Source: Heterodera schachtii
Lineage: Eukaryota; Nematoda; Chromadorea; Rhabditida; Heteroderidae
Reading direction: 5' to 3'
NCBI GenBank assembly: GCA_023374025.1
Contig: SIJG01000096.1
Span: forward strand, 448,216 to 512,215
Length of the DNA stretch: 64,000 bases
Shown: positions 46,702 through 56,789 of the stretch, in pieces
How positions within the stretch are numbered: the first letter of the stretch is position 1
Layout of the letters: each line of letters begins with the position of its first letter
Notes under the pieces: generated by a model
Databases searched by the model: none
What the model was told of the DNA's origin: nothing
The model's input: the letters and a program-made list of their open reading frames with translations, nothing else
Made by a program: the position numbers and the translations under genes

Positions 46702-46828
46702 CAAATATGTTTATTTTGGGTTCCCTATCAGTTCGTCACTGATAAAAAATTTTTTTAAATTGTTTGGAAGATTGTCAAAACTGAATAAACTACTTTATTT
46801 TAATAAACAAAATCTGTCATATGTATAA
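46702..46828 (+). CDS. Probable exon
   Basis: TTTCGCAG acceptor. One frame is open 41 codons (KYVYFGFPISSSLIKNFFKL...), another 18 (QICLFWVPYQFVTDKKFF). Frame uncertain. Confidence 0.4.
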
Positions 46829-46851
46829 AGTTCAAAAAGAATTGACCACAG

Positions 46852-46942
46852 TATAATATCACCCTTGATGAGAAGCTAAACTAATCTCTTTTATTTCAGA
46901 GAAGAGATGATTCCTTTCAACTCTCACAATAAAACCATTTAA
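46852..46942 (+). CDS. Two short exon-like pieces
   Basis: 46852-46884 after GACCACAG: YNITLDEKLN, TAA. 46900-46942 after CTTTTATTTCAG: EEMIPFNSHNKTI, TAA. The second acceptor is near-perfect. They are too close for a normal intron, so one may be an alternative exon. Confidence 0.3.
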
Positions 46943-47079
46943 AACTTTTATTAAATTTATTTTTTTATTTTTTGCTAACAATTGTTTACTAAAGAATTTT
47001 TATGTATGGAAAAATTATAATTTAAATTCTCCTAAACATAAATCAATTCTAAGAATATCATTTTAGAAAAATAAGCAAG

Positions 47080-47143
47080 TAATCAAATTAATGTAACTTC
47101 TATTTCGTCTCCGGATGTAAAGTCTCACAAGGAATACCAATAA
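47080..47143 (+). CDS. Possible exon
   Basis: AGCAAG acceptor; NQINVTSISSPDVKSHKEYQ, TAA; the frame goes on as TCCYYESKI after the stop. Confidence 0.3.
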
Positions 47144-47482
47144 ACGTGCTGCTACTACGAAAGTAAAATATAAAAATTTATATTTAATTGAAAAATAAAT
47201 GTTCAATAGTTTACAGACCAATAAAAAGAAAAAAAATAGAGAACAAGAATTATATTTTTATAAAAAATAATATAAAATAATTCATTATGTGTAAAAATAA
47301 ACCAAAACGAAATAAAATTTAAAGACAAAAAAGTATAACTAAAACAAAGCTTGATTAATCTCAAAGTGAAATAGTTTAACAAATTAACAATAATATCAAA
47401 AGATATTAAAGAATGAATAGGCTCTTTAAAAATTATATTTTATAGAAAATTTACAGAAAACTATAGTGTAGGATATTTATAG

Positions 47483-47612
47483 GCAAAAGCCTATTTTTTT
47501 CTTGAGCTCCCGGTGGCCTGAAACGCACGAAAAAATGTTTTTTTTGGGCTGTTGGTATTTTCGAGTTAAAATCTTTATTGATCCAAGGCAACTCAATATT
47601 ATTAGGTTTTAA
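47483..47612 (+). CDS. Probable exon, aromatic-rich protein
   Basis: TTTATAG acceptor at 47482; one base then 42 codons: QKPIFFLSSRWPETHEKMFF, then LGCWYFRVKIFIDPRQLNII, TAA at 47610. A GTATTT donor-like site lies inside. The opposite strand offers only a 13-codon frame. Unknown family. Confidence 0.5.
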
Positions 47613-47866
47613 TTTATAATTGATTAATCTTATGTAACAACATAAGGTAAGAAACTATCCCGGGTTGTCATAGCATTAGTTTTATTTTTGTAATGGATTT
47701 TATTCGTACCATTATTTTTGATGTATGAAATTTTATAATTTATGTATCATAAAACACCATTTATATTTAGGTATTTTACGCTCACAAGATTTTAAATATT
47801 AACTGAGAGAATTTTATTTTAGAATTTTAGTTTTAGTAATTTTCTTTATTTAGCATAATAGTTTGA

Positions 47867-48019
47867 TCTTTTGATTCATATATTATCCTAAATCTTGCGC
47901 GTTATGGGAAAGGTATTAACAAAATGTTCAGGCAATTAGCAGCGATGCTTTTGAGGAGTTCAAGTCAAACTGGCTGAATAATTTAATGTTGATTCTGTTT
48001 ATAATTTGTCATTGAAGTT
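47867..48019 (+). CDS. Coding island, two frames
   Basis: Frame A, to 47977, reads NLARYGKGINKMFRQLAAML...; frame B, after a TTAGCAG acceptor (47940), reads DAFEEFKSNWLNNLMLILF to TGA at about 48019. Frame B looks more like a terminal exon. Confidence 0.35.
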
Positions 48020-48090
48020 TCTTTTATAATTTTTGAGTTTGTTCTGTTCGCACCTAATAATTTATTTTTTTATTAAGAATGCATTTGCAG

Positions 48091-48208
48091 ATTATATCCA
48101 ATTCTCTTTTATAATCATTATTTATTAAATAAAGATTTTCGGCGTGACTTAAATTTTACACCAAAAAATTTAATAAGTAATCTTGCAAATTATTTATTAT
48201 GTTCTTAA
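48091..48208 (+). CDS. Probable terminal exon
   Basis: GCATTTGCAG acceptor at 48090; one base then 38 codons: LYPILFYNHYLLNKDFRRDL then NFTPKNLISNLANYLLCS, TAA. A donor-like GTAATC occurs inside. Unknown. Confidence 0.45.
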
Positions 48209-48482
48209 AAAAAATAAAGATTAGTCTGGAGAATACATGCGGTAAATAATTCGTTTATATTTTGCAAAAATTTATTTTGTAGGGTCAAGCGTTTGTATCA
48301 TTTACTATTTTATTTTTATTTGTGTCCAATTATAAATCAATATAAACTTTTATGCTAATATATGTAAGAATATAATTGAACAATTTATGTTTAATTTATG
48401 TTGAATAAATTTTTTCTTATTTCATAAAATAAATAATGAATTATAAAATCTCTTACCTAAATTTATATATTACTTTAAATAG

Positions 48483-48530
48483 TTGCTTATTTACGTCAAA
48501 ATTATTTTGCTTGGTCCCTTGATGGAATAA
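48483..48530 (+). CDS. Possible exon
   Basis: TTAAATAG acceptor, phase 0; LLIYVKIILLGPLME, TAA. Confidence 0.3.
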   Translation: MLIYVKIILLGPLME

Positions 48531-48600
48531 CATTCTTCGTTTATATTTGATTAAAATTTATGGAAAAATTAGAGAATACTTCCAACTTTTTTATTATTAG

Positions 48601-48671
48601 ATATCGAAACTAAAATTGCACCATTCGATTTCTCTCATCGATGGGATTTGAATGATATATATTTTTTGTAG
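48601..48671 (+). CDS. Probable exon
   Basis: TTATTATTAG acceptor; two bases then IETKIAPFDFSHRWDLNDIY, ending FL and TAG. Strongly coding-like; unknown. Confidence 0.45.
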
Positions 48672-48762
48672 AAAATAATCAAAGTTTGAAGTATTATTCA
48701 AATTTTAGTAAACTTATTAAAAATTGTATCACCCAAAATTATCAAAAAAGATTGACAAAATA

Positions 48763-48900
48763 ATGGAAAAATTACGATTTAAAAATGTCATCATTAGTAT
48801 TATATGGAAAAATTACGATTTAAAAATGACATCATTAGTATTATAATAACTAGAGACCGGACAAGAGGGTCGATCGGTCGGTTTCGGTTAAAAACCGAAA
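48763..48900. repeat. 41-bp tandem duplication, then hAT-like tip
   Basis: The unit beginning TGGAAAAATTACGATTT occurs twice (about 48764-48847). TAGAGACCGGACAAGAGG at 48851 is a hAT-type tip followed by CGGTCGGTTTCGGTT repeats; no right end. Confidence 0.45.
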
Positions 48901-49424
48901 AAAAAAAAAAACTTACTAGCATATTAATAGCTGTTTTTACCCCGAATTTTTAAAATTAATTTTCGAAATATAACGATAACAACCTTCAATCTTTTAATAC
49001 AGACAAACCATTTTTGATAAACTATTTCATTAATTTTTAAAATTAAACCCAATAAAAAATATACATATTGGTCAAAATAAGAAAATTGAAAAAACTAATT
49101 CACTAAATAACATAAAATCAATAAAATTTAAATTCTTGGTATTGTTTAAATTTTCTAATTAATTTTTTTGAAAATTTAATTTTACATTTGGATTAATAAT
49201 TCTTACACATTTGTTATGTTTTTTCATGCCTCATTTGAATTTTTCTTTAATATTTTATTATCTTGATACTAAGGAAGATTTCTATTGTAGTCATAAGCTG
49301 TATTGGGTTTCATATTAATATGATTGGTTTTTAATATTAATTTCCAAATTGATTATAATTAATTTTGGAAAAAAATGATAATTTAAATGCTAAAACAAAT
49401 ATTTATCGAATATAATCCTCATAA

Positions 49425-49517
49425 AATTATAATGAAATATTTTATTGCACATATAAAAATTCGGATAAATTTTTTGTCGACGGTAGTGTTGCATGTATAA
49501 TAAAATTAAATATTTAA
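49425..49517 (+). CDS. Possible coding island
   Basis: Open frame with TYKNSDKFFVDGSVACIIK, TAA at 49515. No acceptor seen. Confidence 0.3.
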   Translation, partial: NYNEIFYCTYKNSDKFFVDGSVACIIKLNI

Positions 49518-50033
49518 CATTTTAAAATTTAAAAATTTATTTAGTTGAATATATTCCAATTTTTAATATATTAACGATAACGAAATAATTTAATAATTAA
49601 ACATATTTTTGAATACTTGAATCTTATATTATTATATGGTTTTTCAAATTAATTTGGATTTTTTATTTAATTTTATATAATTGATTGTGCCAGTTAACAA
49701 TAATTGAGCAATTGTCTGATTCATATGCATGAAAGATTAGTTCAAAAAATATTCTTCAATTCTGACTAAAATTAAATTTTTATTATAATTAATTTTTATA
49801 AAGAAAATTTATTGCTTTGTATCATATTTTTTTTATTAATTAAATAATTTTGCTGATTTTTATATCAATTTAAGGTTTTCGTCTACAATTGTTTGAAAAA
49901 ATTTACATTTTGACATCATTTGTTTTGTATTTATAAAAATAAAAAATTATTTGTTTTATTTGTGAATTTAAAATAAAAAATTATTATTATCGTTCGAGAA
50001 ATAACAATTTGATAAATCGTTTTAATTAATTAG

Positions 50034-50095
50034 TGAGGAAAATACCGTGGATTGATTTCTTTATTGAGTATCTTTCCACCATCCTTCCCTTTTGA
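50034..50095 (+). CDS. Probable exon
   Basis: AATTAATTAG acceptor; two bases then RKIPWIDFFIEYLSTILPF, TGA. Unknown. Confidence 0.4.
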
Positions 50096-50493
50096 TAATT
50101 GATTTTATAAACGCAAAATTAAATTTATAATTTGAATTTTTTTATTAATAAATTTATGTATAGTTTATTATAAAAATAAAATTGTCAGAAAAATATTTGA
50201 GTTTCTTAGTTGGGTAATTTGTTTTAAACAAGTTTTGCATAATATGATTTATTTCTTAGAATTTATTTATCATTTTATGAAATCGTCAAACTCATCACAA
50301 GATAAATCATAAAACGATGCTGAAATCAATTATATTTTCATAAATTTTGTACATATAAGTATCGATATCATTTAGCTAATTTCAGCTAGATTTTAATACA
50401 TTTTACATATATATTTTTTGAACATATTTATATTATTTCATTAGAAACATATTACAAGATGGATGACTTAAAATTCCATTAGTAGATTTTCAG

Positions 50494-50538
50494 AGAATGT
50501 TGAAATTTGTCGATGCGAATAATTATAATTTTTTTTAA
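50494..50538 (+). CDS. Probable terminal exon
   Basis: GTAGATTTTCAG acceptor, phase 0; RMLKFVDANNYNFF, TAA. Confidence 0.35.
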   Translation, partial: RMLKFVDANNYNFF

Positions 50539-50669
50539 ACGATATTTGGCCTTAAGCTGATTTTCATAAATATATATATATTTTTCTTTTTTAGTTTATA
50601 ATTGAATGTTGTCTAATTCTCCGTTATTTCTGAATTAATTATTTTTTATTACACGCATTTCATTATCAG

Positions 50670-50789
50670 GAAAATAGACATCTAATTTCTGGCGTTCATT
50701 ATTCCATTGCGATCTTTGCTGTTTAATTTTGTTGCGACATGGTTGCTATAATTATCACGATGAACATTAGGCGAAAGAGCATGCAATAG
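50670..50789 (+). CDS. Exon-like frame with one internal TAA
   Basis: CATTATCAG acceptor; ENRHLISGVHYSIAIFAV, TAA, then the same frame continues FCCDMVAIIITMNIRRKSMQ to TAG. Either it ends at the TAA or it is a nonsense-bearing pseudo-exon. Confidence 0.35.
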
Positions 50790-51073
50790 TTATGCATTTT
50801 AAATCATTATCGTTTTCTAATTTATAATTTTCATAATTAGTTTAAATATTTATTTATAATTTTTTTACAAAAAAAAAAATATTTTCTTCAATAACAGTTA
50901 AATTTGAAAAGATTTAATTTATATGAAATGATCAAAATATTTTTCCAGTAATAATTTATTTTCAAAAAATAATAAATACTAGACAATTTCTTCACTGATT
51001 TCAAGTATAAAAAACATAAAATCACATAGTTTGTAAATTTTATGTTTTCAATCAAAAGAACCAAATGTTTCAG

Positions 51074-51298
51074 GCACCGTCAACACTCACTGGTTATAGT
51101 TTATATTAATAGACATATTATTTTATTATAGCTTAATTTATAAAGACAAATAGTTGATAAATTCTTTAAGAGGAGAATTATTAAGTAAAGATAATTCTTT
51201 AGTAAAAATAAGGTATAAATTAAATTAAAGTTTTAATGTAATATAATGACACTTTTTTAATTGTTCCACAGAGCTATCACATGAGCGGCTTCGTGTAA
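51074..51298 (+). CDS. Two tiny exon-like pieces
   Basis: 51074-51099 after ATGTTTCAG: TVNTHWL, TAG. 51272-51298 after TTGTTCCACAG: SYHMSGFV, TAA, overlapping a GTGTAAGG donor. Good acceptors, very short frames. Confidence 0.25.
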
Positions 51299-51757
51299 GG
51301 CGTTAAATTTTTTTGTTTTAAATAAAAATAAATTTTTAAAATATTTGAAGTATTTGCAAAGTCATGCTATGCTGCTTATGTTTATCATTATACAACTTTT
51401 ATTTGTTAATTAAAATTTTTAATTGATAATATAAATTAATTTAATATAAGGATTATAACTCTTGTATTTAAATATTTATTTAAAGCCAAATTACAAATAA
51501 TAATTTTTAGTTTTATTGAATCTATACAATTTACAAAAAACTAATTTTTGTTACGAAATTTATTTCGCTTAAATAAATTGTTTAAATTATTTAAAATTTG
51601 AGTGAATGGTGTAAATGATGTAGGGCGTTGCACTTTAAATTACTTGGTTTTGTTTTAGTTTTTTTTAATTTTTAATTATGTGTATTACAGCAATTATTTG
51701 TAAATTGTTTATATTTTATTAGTATGCAAATTAACAAAAGATGTGATCGAATAACAG

Positions 51758-51830
51758 GGAAAATCGAGAGAAAAGTGCTTTCGAAATTGCATGCAAGATT
51801 TTATCGAAGGTATTCGTTCAGTTTATTTTA
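51758..51830 (+). CDS. Probable exon
   Basis: ATAACAG acceptor; two bases then KIERKVLSKLHARFYR, with an AAG|GTATTC donor at 51810; otherwise open to TAG at 51830. Basic. Unknown. Confidence 0.4.
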
Positions 51831-52859
51831 GAGATATATATTATTCGCTTGAATTTATCATTGTTAATAAGAAATTTTATTTAATAATATTTAGTTAAAT
51901 AAACATGGCGATTAGATAATATTAGAAAATTTTGAATTTTTGTAATTTAAATTGTCCTTCCATTCCCGAAGTTTGTCACCAAATTCGTAAACGAAGCCAC
52001 ATGATAATTAATTATTTTTAGAATATTTTTTTAATAAATTTATTTTATTTTTGTATATTACGCTTATTCACGAATAAAATTTCTAGTGTTTTTTCAGATT
52101 GTTCGAATAAAAATTACAGAGATTATTAATATTTTATTTCGTCATAAAATAATAACGGTTACATTTAAATAATAATCTATTCAGTATCATTTTTTCAAAT
52201 AGGTTTTTCATTCCTTTATTATTTCATATTACAAATTAAATCATCATTGATTTGCTCACATACAAATAATTATAATTCTCCATATTATTCGATAGCCCTA
52301 TATTTTTATATTAACTTGCAATATTTATTTAACTGAGGAATAAGCACATGGGTTTCGAGATGCCAAAATTGCCAAAAGCTTTTGCATTCCAATTAATTTT
52401 TATCTTTTTAAATTTATATTTTTATATAATAAAGTCAAAAAAAATTTAAAAAATATGTTTAATTTCTATTAATAGAACCACTTGAAAAATTTTTTTATAT
52501 TATTTTTGACTATAATGAGAGCTTGACCGTAATCAATCATTATAATCAAATTAAATAGTCTAATTTTTTAGAAAGTTAATCAAAGTATGTAAAACAAAAA
52601 AAATTTTAATTTATAAGCCGCAAAATTGAGCTTGTTGCGTTTTACGATGCATTTTTTTGATTGTGTAATAATTTTTATTATATTAATTTCGGATAAAATG
52701 GTATATATTATTAGGTTATAATATTTTTTTTTGTATTAATTTTGGATAATGGTATATATAAGTAGGTTCAATGCCAAATTATTTTTGAAATTTTTATTTA
52801 TTTGTTTGAATTAATTATTTTTGGCTTAATGTATACATCTATTTTATTTATTTGTCTAC
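51831..52859. other. Mostly non-coding
   Basis: Weak islands at about 51975-52025 and 52349-52448 (MGFEMPKLPKAFAFQ, ATG start). Otherwise A/T-rich. Confidence 0.35.
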
Positions 52860-52960
52860 ATATCATTATAAGTCAAGTAAGTCATGGGATGCAGTTGAGA
52901 GCAAGTAACAAAAAATTAAAGGCAACAATTTTATGTAAAAGTTATATACATTTTAAAATA
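52860..52960 (+). pseudogene. Degenerate copy of the 1210-1306 exon
   Basis: TCAAGTAAGTCATGGG...AACAAAAAATTAAAGGCAAC matches TCAAGTAAGCCACGGG...AACAAAAAATTAAAGCAAC at 1211-1280, with a similar T-rich upstream intron. Frame is disrupted, so a decayed duplicate. The 66-codon ORF over it (52802-53002) is in another frame. Confidence 0.45.
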
Positions 52961-53390
52961 ATCTTAATTTATGAAATCATTAAAAAGATTAGAATTTTCT
53001 AATATATTTAAATATGCACTAGATCTAAAAGTACTTTATTTTAAATTAAAATTATTGATTTTATAAAAGTAATTGATAAAAGACATTAAAAATGTCAAAT
53101 CTCTGATGATGGTTTTTTTAATAACGCCCATTTTGATGACTAATGCCAAAACAAAAAAAACATTTAACAAAAAAACATTTTTAATTTGATTGTTTAATAT
53201 AAGATAAAAGTTGTAAATATTAATTAATTATAGTTAATTGAAAAGTTAAAATAGGAATAAAGCTATTACTTAAGTTAGATAAATAAATTATTATTTATTT
53301 TATATTTTTATTTATAGTTTGTTTAATATCTTTCTGAAATATTCTTGCCCGGGAACCGGGACCTCGATTTTCGTCCGGGACCGGGAGATA

Positions 53391-53830
53391 TACCATTGGA
53401 TAGAGCAGGGTCGACTGCTAGTGTGAATTTTTAATTTTAGCGGTGCATTTTACCTGCTTCAAAAATTAGAAGTTTTGGCTGTGTGTTCACATAAAATTAG
53501 TGGCTCAGTTGGTTATACTTCTAATTTTGGGGGTCTGGGTTCGAATCCAACGTAAAAATAAATAATTTTAATTAAATTTTTAGCAAATTAAAAATTTAGA
53601 AAATACATTTTTAAATATGAAAAATGCATTAAAATTATTTCTTTGCCTAAAATAAATGTAATCAGTCATTGTAAAGTGGAGAAAAACCGATATAATGTGA
53701 AAAAAGTTGAAAATGAGCCCTCAAGCACAAAATTTTGACTTTTGAGGCCCTATAACTTTTGAAGCAGGTAAAATGCACCGCTAAAATTAAAAATTCACAC
53801 TAGAAGTCGATCCTGTTCTATCCAATGGTA
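53391..53830 (+). mobile_element. 440-bp MITE with ~77-bp TIRs, tRNA-like core
   Basis: Tips TACCATTGGATAGAGCAGG and the inverse, with TA on both sides, consistent with a Tc1/mariner-type TSD. The interior has tRNA-style promoter boxes at 53501-53512 (TGGCTCAGTTGG) and 53538-53548 (GGTTCGAATCC). No ORF. Second copy at 58623-59062. Confidence 0.55.
53501..53553 (+). promoter_or_regulatory. tRNA-like internal pol III promoter boxes
   Basis: A-box TGGCTCAGTTGG and B-box GGTTCGAATCC are consensus and suitably spaced, but acceptor and T stems do not pair, so this is a tRNA-derived or tRNA-like segment, not a tRNA gene. In the copy at 58733-58780 the B-box is changed to GGTTTCGAATCC. Confidence 0.5.
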
Positions 53831-54611
53831 TATCGTTTATATGCAATTTCCTAGTCACAGTCGGAATGTTCCCTTGTGAGTCATATAATTCTGGATTTTT
53901 TAACTAAATTAACAATTTCTTAAATTTTTTGCTTTTAAATCGCTCTTTTTTGTGGCGTGGTTTTTCAAAAAAAACTTTTGGGAACATTGGGGGCGTGGTC
54001 CGGCGGTGCCGATAGGCGCCGCCAGAAAAATTTTAAGTGTAATATGTTGACAGAATTTGTCAAAAAATGACTAAATATTTGGTTAATTGGTGGTTTTAGA
54101 CTATTTAAAAAAAAGAAAAAATTGGTAACTCCCGCCTGTTAGGCCGTAATTTTGGCTCTAGTGCACTTTATGAGTCCAATCGACTTTTATGAGTCCAATG
54201 GACTTTTGTGAGTCCAATCAGAGTTTATGAGTCCAATAGATTTTATGAGTCCAATCAGAGTTTATGAGTCCAATCGAATTTTTTATGAGTCCAATAATTT
54301 TTTTATGAGTCCGATCAAATATTTGTGAATACATTAATTTACAATTTTATTTTACTTTGGAGATTTTTTCATTCAACAATAAAACGAAATGAATAAAAAA
54401 TTTCACTTTGTTTGCGCAAGCGCTTGAAGACTTTGTGTTTGTTCTTTAGATAAAAATTAACTTGGCGAACTCAGGTTAAGTTGAAAAATGTTTTAAAAAT
54501 TGGAGACTGACAAGAAAATTAATTCGTTTGTTTACATTAAGTGATTAAATTACGAAGAATTTTTGCTTATTTAAAGCTATGTTTCTTTTCTAAAGTTACA
54601 TTTAAACAAAA

Positions 54612-55178
54612 ATGTTTTTTTTCTTCATTTTCCTGGTCGTACCCATTACCGTAATCTCCCCAAATAATTACCAATCAACTGAAACTCTCAATGGAAGTTG
54701 CATCGCTTATTTTGACTACCGTAATTCTAAAAACCAAAAAATAACGGTTTTACCATCAACATCAATCGAGAATGACGCAGAATATGCAGATTGTTATGTT
54801 TCTTGTTCTTCGTTTTCTCCCACTGGCGCTTTCAATAAAACTTGTCATCCAGCACCAATTGGAAACCCTGCTTGTTGGATTGTATACAACTTAAGTCGAA
54901 TTGATATGGGAGGAGGGTGTCCATCATTGTTTTCTGGATCAAGGGGAATCTCGAACAATTCAACCAACGTTGGAACTTTAAGTGGGACAACTGGATGTTT
55001 CATCTGTCTCGGAATCATGAACATAATTGATGTCATGAAAAACGAAAGCATCGACATGATCAAAAATGAAATTGATCATTATTGCGACTACTTGCTTGTC
55101 TTACGAACGGCTTGTAAATCAATTCTCGTGGACTTTATCATGGATGATTTGGTGAAATTAATTGGAAAGAGTGATTAG
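54612..55178 (+). CDS. Secreted saposin-like (SapB-type) protein, Merlin cargo
   Basis: 188 residues. A strong signal peptide (MFFFFIFLVVPITVISP) starts it. Residues ~28-100 form a Cys-rich segment (CIAYFDYR, CYVSCSSF, CHPAP, CWIVYN). Residues ~127-185 resemble a saposin B domain: GCFICLGIMNIIDVM gives Cys-x2-Cys, then HYCDYLLVLRTACKSIL gives the middle pair, with amphipathic helices between; the final Cys pair is missing, so the domain may be shortened or continue in an unseen exon. SapB proteins bind lipids or membranes; nematodes have many. It sits between the Merlin TIRs, upstream of and parallel to the transposase, which is not a normal Merlin gene. SapB assignment is by cysteine spacing. 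Confidence 0.6.
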   Translation: MFFFFIFLVVPITVISPNNYQSTETLNGSCIAYFDYRNSKNQKITVLPSTSIENDAEYADCYVSCSSFSPTGAFNKTCHPAPIGNPACWIVYNLSRIDMGGGCPSLFSGSRGISNNSTNVGTLSGTTGCFICLGIMNIIDVMKNESIDMIKNEIDHYCDYLLVLRTACKSILVDFIMDDLVKLIGKSD

Positions 55179-55495
55179 GCATTAAAAATTTAGTTAAAAG
55201 CGATTACCGATTACCGTCCTGCCAAACTCTGTTCGGTTTACTTCAAACTTTGCTTACCAGACCAGGATCATTTTCTTCATCGACTAAATGATCAGCAGAT
55301 TCGCCATGAACATGAACGCCGTCATCATCATCATCATCATCATTATCATCGTGAGCAGCATCATTGTGAACATTGTTGTGCCTCAGAGAAACAAAATTTT
55401 CAAAATTTTACTGCGTCGCGATCAAGGAATCAGCATTTTGGTCGAAAATGATGGCGATGTCATGCCTGCGGGTTCGCTTGCTGTGATGGACTGAA
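55179..55495 (+). other. Intergenic part of Merlin with ATC microsatellite
   Basis: Between cargo gene and transposase. A (ATC)n run at about 55321-55345 produces a poly-Ile frame (55288-55494) that I do not accept as a gene on this evidence. Confidence 0.4.
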
Positions 55496-56529
55496 ATGAG
55501 TTATGATACATTGGTTAGCCAATTTCTTGGCACCGATGATCATGAAGGTGTGATTTTCCACTTTTTGGAAATCTTTTATAATTATAGGAATGGAAAAAAC
55601 AATGAAATTTCTCGCAAGATATGAATTGATTGCTAACATGCTTCTCTGTCCTGAATGCCAGGAGAAACAAGCATCATTGGTCAAGTATAAACAGTCTCCT
55701 GAAGGTTATACGGTAATTTAAATTTAACGTTAAATGAATTTAATAAAAAATTTAGTGGCGCTGTAATAAATGCCGCAGGGATGACCCTGACAGTGAAACT
55801 GCCAGCCGCTTTTCTGTCCGTTTTGGATCCTTCTTTTCTTCATCACACCTTTCTTTTCACCAAATTTTGCGAATTGGCTATTTCTGGTCTAGTCACCCTA
55901 GTAGTAACCTAGAAACTGTCATGCGTGAAACTAACATTCGTTCAAAACATACTATCATAGATTTTTATAACTTTTATAGAGATCTTTGCCAAGTGTGGGC
56001 AGAACGACAGCAAGCACAAGCGCGGCTGGGTGGCCAGGGCATTGTTGTGGAAATCGATGAGAGCAAATTTTTTAGAGCAAAATATAACAGGGGACGAATG
56101 ATAAATAGGGCCTACGATTGGGTTTTTGGTCTATTAGAAAGGGGCACTAACAAAGTTAGATTTTTTAACGTACAGCGTAGAGATGCCGACACTCTCCTGC
56201 CTATAATAGCTAATAATATAGAAGCTAACACAATTATCATAAGTGACGGATGGGCTGCCTATGGAGGGATAAATAACATGCAACAGCAATCCGACCATCG
56301 TTGGGTAAATCATCGGATGTACTTCGTTGATCCCAATGACCCAAGAGTGCACACTCAAGGCATTGAGGCGACATGGCGAGCACTCAAAAATGGATTGCGG
56401 CACTTGCACGGAACTAACTCTGACATGTTACCCACCTATCTTTATCAGTATATGTTCCGTCGGTTCCATGGAAATTCAAAAATTTTCCAAAATATTCTGG
56501 AAGAAATTCGATACCAATATCCACTATGA
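55496..56529 (+). CDS. Merlin transposase (IS1016/IS1595-type DDE), 3 exons
   Basis: Exons 55496-55547, 55588-55712 and 55756-56529, with introns of 40 bp (GTGTGA...TTATAG) and 43 bp (GTAATT...TTTTAG); phases agree and give 316 residues. The N-terminus begins MSYDTLVSQFLGTDDHE. A zinc ribbon spans the second intron (LLCPECQ, then WRCNKCRRDD). The catalytic core is in exon 3: first Asp in VEIDESKFFRAKY, second in IIISDGWAAYGGI, Glu in TQGIEATWRALKNG, the order seen in ISXO2-like/IS1595 and Merlin enzymes. With intact TIRs and TSD, it cuts and pastes DNA in the nucleus by inference. No stops or frameshifts in this model, so it may be active. Confidence 0.85.
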
Positions 56530-56789
56530 TTGTGGCTTTACTTTGTGTATTTGCAATTTTAGGCAGACAGTTTGAAAAGTAAAAATTGGACTCAAAACTT
56601 AATTAAAATGATCATTGGACTCATAAAAAAATTATTGGACTCATAAATTTTCATAGGACTCATAAATATTTAATTGGACTCATAAACTCTGATTGGACTC
56701 ATAAAAATCAGATTGGACTCATAAAACTCGATTGGACTCATAAAAGTCGATTGGACTCATAAAGTGCACTAGAGCCGTAATTTTTTCGA

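Larger units (their letters stand above)
53048..54122 (+). repeat. Left inverted arm
   Basis: Reverse complement of 58336-59390. Order: unique A/T-rich part (53048-53345), hAT GGGACC fragment (53347-53388), TA-flanked MITE (53391-53830), then a copy of the GGCGGTGCCGATAGGCGCCG repeat (about 53940-54105). Confidence 0.7.
54146..56784 (+). mobile_element. Merlin DNA transposon, apparently intact, with cargo gene
   Basis: Element 54154-56776 (2,623 bp); TSD GTAATTTT at 54146-54153 and 56777-56784, perfect 8 bp as expected for Merlin. Tips GGCTCTAGTGCACTTTATGA in inverted orientation. Each end has eight tandem ~20-bp units built on TATGAGTCCAATCGACTTT (54168-54325; 56610-56765, inverted). Inside, in the same orientation: a secreted saposin-like gene (54612-55178) and a spliced transposase gene (55496-56529). 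It lies within the Maverick-like remnant. Confidence 0.9.

Noticed and set aside
47483..47530. Minus-strand exon after a CGTTTCAG acceptor
   Set aside because: The plus-strand frame over it is far longer and more coding-like.
53501..53553. tRNA gene
   Set aside because: Promoter boxes are good but acceptor and T stems do not pair.
55288..55494. ORF with a poly-isoleucine run
   Set aside because: Generated by an ATC microsatellite; no splice or promoter support.
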